64,000 bases of DNA from Calonectria ilicicola (taxonomy: Eukaryota; Ascomycota; Sordariomycetes; Hypocreales; Nectriaceae), in NCBI GenBank assembly GCA_020809705.1, contig CP085832.1, forward strand, positions 3,348,001 to 3,412,000, read 5' to 3'. The position numbers were made by a program, and so were the translations under genes. The notes beneath the pieces were generated by a model, which searched no databases, was not told where the DNA came from, and was given only the letters and a program-made list of their open reading frames with translations. Shown here in pieces: positions 58,883 to 64,000 of the stretch. The first letter of the stretch is position 1; each line of letters begins with the position of its first letter.

Positions 58883-59779
58883 ATGCAAGCTGTCAAAAGC
58901 ACCGGCAATGCAGACGATGACGTGGCGATGCTAAGAGCCATTGCAGCAAAGCAGTTTCGTCGTCCTGATCTCCAAAATGTCTACTGGGTGGGCGTATTTG
59001 GATCCTTCTCTCGGGGCACTGCTCAAGAATTGAGCGATATTGACATTATTGTCCTGGAAGATATCAAGAATTCGTATCATTTACTCCCAATAGGCGCTGT
59101 TGCAATTGAAGATGTATTGATTCCTACCTGGGGCAGGAAAATTGACATGATACATATTGAGTTCGGCCAAGAATACATGCAGGGATATGTTCAGGCTGAG
59201 GCTTTACTATCTAGTCGTACAGTTTACCTACGCGACAATAAAGCTTACGAGGAAGTGACTCGCCTCCGTCATTTTGCAAAGAGTACGATTGAACATGCAC
59301 AAAATTTGTTCAACGATATCCTTAAAAGCATTCAAGCAATTGAGACTTCCATACAGAAGGTCGATTCAATTGAGGTAATCAATATCTAACCTTTTGAACC
59401 AAAGCACTAACATTGATAGGCCTTTTTAAAGCTACCAGCGCTTGAATATATGTCAATTAAATCAGAAACATTTTCCATCCTCGAAAGCTTGATCATCAAG
59501 CCAAGTTACCATCCAATCAATACGGGGTTCTGGCACCGCGGCATTAAAGATGCCAACGAGATGCACTCGCGCTTACAGAAAGCCGCTCAAGATTCTGATG
59601 CAACGCATCTAAATAAATGTATTTGGGGCCTTTGGTCCACTCCCGAAGATGGGTTCTCAGAGCTTGCTTTCAAGATTGAGAAATCGGCGTTACCCACTCT
59701 TGAAAGTACCATGAACATGAGCGTCCAGGGCAAGGATAAGTTTTTTGTTAGTATGGAATCTGGTAGCGATGAGAGTTAG
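58883..59779 (+). CDS. Predicted minimal nucleotidyltransferase (pol-beta fold)
   Basis: Exons 58883-59374 and 59420-59779; 283 residues. The ATG at 58883 follows CAAA. The N-terminal domain has the full nucleotidyltransferase signature: GSFSRG (40-45), then SDID with Asp52 and Asp54, and a third acidic residue, Asp88, in RKIDMIHIEF. This resembles bacterial MNT and small kanamycin-nucleotidyltransferase-like domains. The remainder (about 115-283) is predicted mostly helical with KSIQAIETSIQKVDSIE and an aromatic stretch (INTGFWHRGIKD), of unknown type. No signal peptide. The gene lies in an AT-rich accessory stretch beside unassigned and broken genes, which suggests lineage-specific or transferred DNA. 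Substrate unknown: it could modify a small molecule, protein or RNA. Confidence 0.72.
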
Positions 59780-60054
59780 GGTAGACGTGGTTTTACCCAA
59801 GGCTTATTACTTTGAGGTCCTTGTAAAAAATCGGGTAACCAGAAATCCTGACGAGGGATTAGCTGGAATATTGGTGGCTACCCTATTTAACGGAATTTAC
59901 TTTCTAGCTAGCTATAGTCGCTCTTTTTTTCGTTCTTTGTCAAATAAATCGAATTAATTCAAGTTATTGAGATCGTTCTATTATTTGGTCGTTATTCCAC
60001 TGTGCCGAAAGGCGACACAGGCGGTAGAACAATTGTCAATCGACTGAGGCGGTG

Positions 60055-61931
60055 ATGGTTTGGGTACGACCGCTTGTAGCCACCTACCCCACCGCCTAAC
60101 CAGCCACACTTCGAAACCCGTGTAGGTCTACGACTTGATTCAATGCCTCTTTAGCGATATTTGTCGCATCTGGGCCACTGCATCGGAGGACGCGCGACTT
60201 CCAAGGGCTTCTTTATCCTGCCTGGACGCGTTAGTTTCCGATCATCCTCATTTCCCGGGGCATCTTGCCGTAAATAACTCATTTGTCAACGCCGCGCTGG
60301 TCACGGGAAAGTCTTCCTGGGTGGGAAGTCCAGAACAGTATCATCTCCCGTCTTTTGATGAGGAAGTGTTTTTTAAAGTGGCCTACGCAACGCAAACTTC
60401 TGTAACATTGACCTCAGACGAGCGGCAGTCGATAACAACCCTCCCACTTATTTTCGGTGCCGAAAACAATCACATATCAATCCTCATGTTGGCCTGGGCG
60501 TACATCCTCTCAGCGCGATGGGCTGAACTCATTCCTGGGGCGTGCATATCTTGATCCAATAAATGTCAAACCTCTTGGGACAAAAGCAAGTCAAATTTGG
60601 AAGAAGCCACACATTCTTCCATCAATGTGGATATTGGTGAAGTTAGCAAGGATGCTTCTCAATGGTGGGACGCTATTTTGTCCGCTGAGGGTGGATGGGA
60701 TGCAACACTGCGCAATGCTAAAGGTCACATACTTCACTCCCCGTGGTCTATGAAACTCAACTTTGCACACAAATTCGTTATATCAGCAACAGTCACGGAA
60801 GAGAACGTAAATTTAGGGCATTTGCTTAGTCCAATCTCCCGTACGGCAGAACAGTATTTGTCTGAGTATTGCCATCTTCACGACCTTACTGATCAATCCG
60901 AAGCGGCTTTTGCAGCAGCCCTTCTTATTCCAGTGGCCAAATATGATAACAGACCAATTCAACTGTCCATTCCTACCCCAAAGCAAAATCCCAATCACAG
61001 AAAGCAAAAGGGACCAACATCCCTGCCCAGAATCCGGAGCCAACTCCAATTTGACAGACTCTTGGCGATGAGTTGCAACCCAAGAGGTGTAAAGGCGCTC
61101 CTTGATAGCATCTTTTTTGAGCCTGGCATAAAGAGTAACACTTGCGGACTCTGGTTAAGGGGTTCATTTTCTTTTTTGGACACACTCAATGACCCGCATG
61201 CGCTCCTACGAACCTTGATGAAACGTGATCCAGATCTTGGGTGGTTATGGCTGGGCGCATTCATAACCGGAACCCACACAAAGTGTTTACGAGAGGCTCG
61301 ATTGGCCTGGTGGAAGATCGACATCAGTGCTGCTGCTTGGACCGGGACACATATGTCATTTATTCAGACTCCGGTATCTAATGAGAGTTTAGTCAAGGGC
61401 ATAATATCTCGTGCTGATGAATGCCGGCTATTATATCTTTCACAAGATCTGAACCACAGGAACCCACCTCTATTTCCATTTGAACCGTTTGGTTTCACAT
61501 CGCTAGATGATACCAACCTTGATGTTCGCGAGCATGCACTATGTGGACAAGAGCATCGCCTTGAGTACAGTAGCTTTTCATGGGACTGTGAAGGCGGGAA
61601 AAGGGTGAAGCAAAGTAAAAAGGAGGGGACATTGCGAAGTTTGCGACCAAAAAATGTGGGAGATGCCAATTATGAGGTGGCCATCTCAGTTGACTCTGAA
61701 ACCCTTGACGAGGATGAAGATTCGGAAAGTATAACCCGGAATATCTTTACTTGGCTCCGTGGAGAAGATGGATTTCCCATTGCGGAGAGAGATATTCGCA
61801 ATCATGAGTGGATAGATAACTTGGATTCTAACGATGATTCTCCAATTACGGGTGATGTCTGCTCCACCGTCGGGGCAAGATTGCACAGGTGGCTCTTAAA
61901 AGCCTCGACGCAATCAGCATACTCGATCTAA
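60055..61931 (+). pseudogene. Conserved fungal hypothetical protein interrupted by in-frame TGA
   Basis: A reading frame from 60126 to 61931 is protein-like throughout but broken by one TGA at 60552-60554. The two parts are in the same frame. The upstream part has LPRASLSCLDALVSDHPHF and SILMLAWAYILSARWAELIP; the downstream part has EVSKDASQWWDAILSAEGGW, LSEYCHLHDLTDQSEA and LLAMSCNPRGVKALLDSIFF. I associate this pattern with a large, uncharacterised family common in accessory regions of Fusarium-like fungi. A tiny first exon (60055-60063, Met-Val-Trp) may precede it, with a 62-bp intron carrying a CTAAC branch site. Alternatively, a 45-bp in-frame intron (60537-60581) would remove the stop, but its splice sites are weak. 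Function unknown. Confidence 0.6.
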
Positions 61932-62523
61932 AATTCCTCCCATAGATGAACTAGAGGCTTCTACTGATTACTATTTGCTAAATTTTACATGTTAATACAC
62001 CTTGACTACATGTTTCTCTGATCGCTGAACGGTAATGAAGTCTGCTTAGCTCTCAGAGTTGAGAATAAAGGTGCACTTGACCTTGCCAATGTTGCTGTAG
62101 TTGTTGACCGCATTTAACTCTTTTTCTAGAATTTATCAGTAAGCAGAATCTACTAATAATCAACGCACACTTTACTGACAACTGTAGATTCAAGCTGCAG
62201 ACATTAGTTCTTTGCCCCAGTCTGAGATAGTCATGGCAAATTTGAGCGCGAGCCAAACTACCACTTTTATTTATCTACTTCAACAATATTAATACTGTTT
62301 CTAACACCATATCATCACTGAGAGATAACTGAAGAGTATATTCGCATAGGGCTTGCGAGACTCACATGTTTCAGAGTAATCTCGAGGGCAAGGGAAAGTA
62401 AGCCACCAAGTCAATACTGGAGCTTCTATTGGATTTTGTGAGCTAATTCTTTTCACGGCCAGTATCATTGTTGCTTCCTACTAGCAGGTCGACATTGTGG
62501 TTTTTGCTACCGTGGCGGAAGCC
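61932..62523. other. Intergenic with a possible minus-strand terminal exon
   Basis: Mostly AT-rich. On the minus strand, 62046-62125 reads NAVNNYSNIGKVKCTFILNS then a stop, after a TTCTAG acceptor, which looks like a terminal exon. No upstream exon joins it convincingly. Confidence 0.3.
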
Positions 62524-62981
62524 ATGAAGATACCCTTCGAAAACCAAAAGACTTTCAACTTTGAGATTCTTGACGAGAACGGCTTTAAAAATGACAGGAC
62601 CTCGGGTCATGGCTTTGTCGATGCGCTGAAGAACAATGCTTCTACCCTATTGAATGGAAAGGATTTTATCTGCCAAGCAATCAACGACTTCCTTGACGCA
62701 ACCGGCAGATTCACTCATCCCGCTACCGGCGAGTTCAACCTTATGGACCCGATTTTCAACCGAAGGGTCTTGGTTACAGCAAAGTACAAGACGTGAGTCA
62801 ATCTCGAATTTGTTGTATTCTTAAAGATGCTAATTCCATTTGCAGGCCACAAAAAGGAGTTTTGCAGTTCGAAATGCCAGTTGTCGGAGATGAGGTCCAA
62901 CGAAGAGACCCCAATGAACCTGGCAACTTTTTCAACGCTAGTGGCGATGCTGAGGCGAAATTAGAAGAGAAGGGCAAGTAG
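62524..62981 (+). CDS. Hypothetical two-exon protein
   Basis: I do not recognise this protein. Exons 62524-62792 and 62846-62981 join in frame through a 53-bp intron (GTGAGT donor, GCTAAT branch), giving 134 residues from the ATG at 62524. The frame is also open from an acceptor at 62488 (VDIVVFATVAEA), so an upstream exon may exist and the true protein may be longer. Seen: FNFEILDENGFKNDRTSGHG, AINDFLDATGRFTHPATGEF, FNRRVLVTAKYKTPQKG and a charged C-terminus LEEKGK. No signal peptide or membrane span in the modelled part. It sits in the AT-rich accessory region. Confidence 0.5.
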
Positions 62982-63362
62982 TAGAATAATTTATGTGAGC
63001 ATTCTGGCCCTATGGTAGGACTACGGTATGGTTATAGTAGAGCTATGGCGAAGTAATACAATTACAGTTTATCACAAACTCTACCCAATGTACCATGACC
63101 AACACTGTCCCAATTAAACGCGTCACTTTACCAACTATTATTTCCAACAGGTCCTTTCAAATGGAGGGCTGACTCAAATGTCTCCCTTGTCTGGGCTTCT
63201 GCTGCCTTCATTTCTCCGCGTCCCGCTTACTCTCACATTGAATAGGTCGGTTTTCTTCTCGACGTGTGCTTTGACTTTAGGGTGATTAAAGATGGAGGAC
63301 TTGGGTGGAACAAGTTGCTCATCAACAAACCTGACCTGTTTATTTCGTCGCATAGGAGATGG
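62982..63362. other. Convergent intergenic region
   Basis: 3' flanks of the hypothetical gene and the SDSD-repeat gene. Nothing else recognised. Confidence 0.45.
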
Positions 63363-63908
63363 TTAAGGGGTGTTCTTTTTGATTGGATCAGCTGTCGGGA
63401 CAGAGTTCGACTCCGGTTTGGCAAACCATTCTCCAAACCTCTGGTTTGGCTTGCGGGTGAGGGAACGATCAATAAGCCATCGCTTTTGGCTGAGCGGAAC
63501 ATCAGAGTCCGAGTCGATTTCAGAAGATACTATGACATCAGATGTTGAGTTTGGCATAGAGACAGAAGAACGGGCCATGGGATGTCTCTTTTGACGAAGA
63601 GGAACGTCAGAATCAGAATCGCTCACGGAATAAGTGCTAGTATCATGCGCTGGGCTCGAGATGGCGAAAGAAGACTGGGCCATTGGCCATCTCGTCTGAC
63701 TAAGTGGTTGATCAGAGTCTGAATCGTTTGTGGATGGTTCTTGGATGTCCTCAATCGGCTGGTCCAAGTACTGTGGGCGCTTCTCCGTTTCACACAATAC
63801 TCGAGAAGGCGAATCATGGCCTATTGTGGATTTTGGTGCATGAGAACTGATGGTTGCAGCTAGCGGAAAGGCCCGTGGGTTGTTGTTTTTAATTTTCGGT
63901 CGCGTCAT
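63363..63908 (-). CDS. Short protein with three SDSD(V/Q)PL repeats
   Basis: Single exon of 181 residues with an ATG at 63906-63908; not recognised. The centre is built from three units of about 35 residues, each starting DSDSD-(Q/V)-PL-(S/R)-Q-(T/K)-R and followed in the first two by PMA-(Q/R)-SS. The unit starts are NDSDSDQPLSQTRWPMA, SDSDSDVPLRQKRHPMA and IDSDSDVPLSQKRWLID. Acidic Ser-Asp runs are good casein-kinase-2 sites, and each is followed by a basic patch. The protein is otherwise low-complexity and probably disordered; further exons may lie beyond the window edge or downstream. It may be nuclear, which is a guess. Confidence 0.5.
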   Translation of the reverse strand: MTRPKIKNNNPRAFPLAATISSHAPKSTIGHDSPSRVLCETEKRPQYLDQPIEDIQEPSTNDSDSDQPLSQTRWPMAQSSFAISSPAHDTSTYSVSDSDSDVPLRQKRHPMARSSVSMPNSTSDVIVSSEIDSDSDVPLSQKRWLIDRSLTRKPNQRFGEWFAKPESNSVPTADPIKKNTP

Positions 63909-64000
63909 GTTCGCTGAATGTTGGCGCAGGAGAGAGTATTGTGTATGAGTAGATAATGGCGGTTAGACTAACCAAAAGAGCTGCTTCAAAGCCCACAAGT

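Noticed and set aside
62366..62400. ATG frame ending EGKGK that mirrors the LEEKGK end of the gene at 62524-62981
   Set aside because: Only a few residues match, and joining it as a first exon breaks frame; most likely coincidence.
1..64000. tRNA, rRNA and CRISPR features
   Set aside because: No convincing A/B boxes with cloverleaf, no rRNA-like sequence and no regularly spaced repeats were found; a tRNAscan run would be decisive.

Overview
The window is eukaryotic and looks like a filamentous ascomycete, most likely a Sordariomycete of the order Hypocreales; the order is my inference. Almost every gene is split by 45-65 bp GT-AG introns with CTAAC-like branch sites. The gene set is typically fungal: Dicer-like 2, Zn2Cys6 regulators, GT34 mannosyltransferase, pectinases with secretion signals and a CBM1 module. 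I rebuilt exon structures by hand, requiring reading frame to be kept across every junction.

Layout. 0.9-6.7 kb: nicotinamide riboside kinase converging on a Dicer-like 2 gene. 8.1-9.7 kb: secreted pectin lyase with a C-terminal CBM1. 11-19 kb: a coherent catabolic-looking block made of a Zn2Cys6 regulator, a cytochrome b5/FMN 2-hydroxyacid dehydrogenase, a DHDPS-family 2-oxoacid aldolase and an anion:cation-symporter MFS permease. 19.4-25.4 kb: housekeeping genes (RCC1-like protein, proteasome alpha-2, RING-CH membrane protein, GT34). 27.3-34.4 kb: secreted intradiol dioxygenase, membrane-anchored kelch protein and a lineage-specific Cys-cluster protein, separated by long non-coding stretches. 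35.7-37.8 kb: a single-function, 11-exon N-acetyl-gamma-glutamyl-phosphate reductase that lacks the acetylglutamate kinase half normally fused to it in fungi. 41.2-47 kb: sphingosine-1-phosphate lyase and a DUF7514-type protein. 49.1-56.1 kb: sugar transporter, Zn2Cys6 regulator and polygalacturonase, with a 53-bp inverted repeat between the last two. 56-64 kb: accessory-looking, AT-richer DNA with a predicted nucleotidyltransferase, a stop-interrupted member of a fungal hypothetical family, unassigned exons and a protein with three SDSD repeats.

Two themes tie the genes together. The first is pectin and sugar-acid use: pectin lyase, polygalacturonase, sugar transporter, aldolase/hydroxyacid dehydrogenase/permease and two regulators. 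The second is genome plasticity: a Dicer, a hairpin-forming repeat, a rearranged arginine-pathway paralogue and decayed genes towards the right end. The best candidates for something undescribed are the 11-19 kb regulator-dehydrogenase-aldolase-permease block and the stand-alone reductase. No tRNA, rRNA or complete transposon was recognised.
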